6,575 nucleotides of DNA. Origin: Microcoleaceae cyanobacterium UBA11344 (GTDB lineage Bacteria > Cyanobacteriota > Cyanobacteriia > Cyanobacteriales > Microcoleaceae). The DNA lies in assembly GCA_003483675.1 (NCBI GenBank), contig DMYK01000275.1, forward strand, positions 662-7,236, given 5' to 3'. Both the position numbers and the translations under genes were made by a program. Below, piece after piece: positions 5,965 through 6,575 of this stretch (its first letter is position 1; each line of letters begins with the position of its first letter). Under the pieces are notes generated by a model. The model made no database searches. It worked only from the letters and a program-made list of their open reading frames with translations, and was not told the origin of the DNA.

Positions 5965-5993
5965 CTCTTTGCTCACCTCTTTGATAACATATC
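5965..5993. repeat. 12-bp repeat units in the kinase leader, same orientation as in the gene
   Basis: CTCTTTGCTCAC and CTCTTTGATAAC follow each other with a period of 12. Bases 5976-5993 (CCTCTTTGATAACATATC) are identical over 18 bp to 3699-3716 inside the 3' part of the kinase gene. Confidence 0.7.
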
Positions 5994-6150
5994 CGGGACG
6001 ATCGCGCTAGAGTTAACAGCAGCGAAATTCAGCAGACTCACGCTATCTAATAAACCCAATATGTGATCAAAGAGTTGCCCCTCCGAATTTGTCAGATCTA
6101 TAGCGCCTAGTAGAGCGATCCCATGCTCCCCAAACTACGCGGGCAGTATT

Positions 6151-6237
6151 TTGTCAAAGAGTTTATCAAAGAGGCACGCATTTTTACCCATCAAAGATCT
6201 TATCAAAAAAAGCGATCGGCAGGTTTATCAAAAATCC
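6151..6237. repeat. Array of 12-bp repeat units, plus orientation
   Basis: TTGTCAAAGAGT and TTATCAAAGAGG are in direct tandem (6151-6174). Further (T)ATCAAA cores begin at 6190 and 6202, again 12 bp apart, and at 6227. A single related unit, GATCAAAGAG, lies at 6065-6074. The spacing points to decayed tandem repetition rather than chance. Confidence 0.65.
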
Positions 6238-6303
6238 GAGTTTATTGCCGATTTTGTGAGAAATTCCCTGGTTTGTAGGTACTGGCAAAATCGCACAAGC
6301 TCA

Positions 6304-6315
6304 GATCAGCTGATC
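6304..6315. repeat. 12-bp perfect palindrome
   Basis: GATCAGCTGATC reads identically on both strands. It could be a protein-binding site, but nothing nearby shows what would use it. Confidence 0.35.
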
Positions 6316-6432
6316 CGGCTCTCAGGGGAGCGAGAGTGGGGGGCGTGATTTCTGACAGCCTTTGCTCCCAATCCTTTGCTCCATCGGCTAGCGGCATGAG
6401 ACAGCTCTGGTAGACTAATCCCAGTGGCTGTA

Positions 6433-6474
6433 GCAGTATTGTTTTGTTTTTTTATCAAAGAGAAAGAGAAAAGA
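6433..6474. repeat. 42-bp repeat, copy A
   Basis: Opens with GCAGTATTGTTTT, continues through a T-run into ATCAAAGAGAAAGAGAAA. It matches copy B at 6509-6550 with two substitutions and one missing T over the first 38 or so bases. It contains the core of the 12-bp repeat family (TTATCAAAGAG). Confidence 0.75.
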
Positions 6475-6508
6475 GGGTTGCCTAAGCCCCGCGCTCGCAG
6501 TCGCAGTC

Positions 6509-6550
6509 GCAGTATTGTTTTATTTTTTATCTAAGAGAAAGAGAAAGAGA
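6509..6550. repeat. 42-bp repeat, copy B
   Basis: GCAGTATTGTTTT followed by a T-run and ATCTAAGAGAAAGAGAAA, in the same orientation as copy A, 76 bp away. It is directly preceded by the TCGCAG x3 hexamers. A TTGTCAAAG core follows at 6551-6559. Confidence 0.75.
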
Positions 6551-6575
6551 TTGTCAAAGTCATTCTGAAGAGAGT

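Larger units (their letters stand above)
5931..6575. other. Long non-coding stretch upstream of the kinase
   Basis: I find no convincing gene in these 645 bp on either strand. The only open frame of note (plus strand, 6151-6348) has a TTG start, is built partly from repeats and resembles nothing known. The stretch carries the 12-bp repeat family in both orientations, a pair of 42-bp repeats, a hexamer triplet TCGCAG x3 (6495-6512), and a perfect palindrome at 6304-6315. The kinase promoter should lie here, but I cannot pick -35/-10 boxes with confidence. Confidence 0.6.

Noticed and set aside
6151..6348. 65-codon plus-strand frame starting with TTG
   Set aside because: Weak start, no ribosome binding site, and its first third is translated 12-bp repeat (SKSLSKR). 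No family resemblance.
1..6575. tRNA, rRNA or insertion-sequence genes
   Set aside because: No cloverleaf, rRNA stretch or transposase-like protein was recognised on either strand by eye; a dedicated search was not possible.

Overview
The window looks like part of a filamentous cyanobacterial chromosome (Oscillatoriales / Microcoleus-like is my inference). It has five exact HIP1 octamers GCGATCGC (683, 2056, 2339, 3420, 5464), heptameric short tandem repeats of the cyanobacterial STRR type in several gaps, and a multidomain histidine kinase of cyanobacterial style. Every supportable gene lies on the minus strand, so the genes are described here from high to low coordinates.

Layout. 6575-5931: at least 645 bp with no convincing gene, containing a 12-bp repeat family (core TTATCAAAGAGG) and a pair of near-identical 42-bp T-rich/GA-rich repeats. 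5918-3615: a PAS-like/HisKA/HATPase sensor kinase with two degenerate receiver-like domains. 3614-3131: the decayed remains of a third receiver-like domain, cut off from the kinase by an in-frame TGA, then a frameshift and an in-frame TAA, with the original stop probably at 3131-3133. 3130-2893: no gene; two opposed heptamer arrays. 2892-1963: an exported TPR protein. 1962-1736: no gene; hairpins and a heptamer array. 1735-536: a 399-residue glutathione S-transferase family protein with a CPYC active site. 550-369: a tandem duplication of a 90-bp unit carrying a palindromic element. 314-84: a ribbon-helix-helix antitoxin. 129-1: the start of a MazF/PemK toxin that overlaps the antitoxin gene and runs off the window.

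The kinase, TPR and GST genes are separated by repeat-filled gaps and do not look like one operon. Only the antitoxin/toxin pair is clearly co-transcribed. The most distinctive theme is how repeats interact with genes. A 12-bp repeat, a multiple of three, sits in frame inside the kinase as SKRR-SKKI-SKRT. A heptamer repeat, not a multiple of three, lies where the kinase's third receiver-like domain loses its frame. The 90-bp duplication copies the last codons of the GST gene and supplies a false upstream start for the antitoxin.
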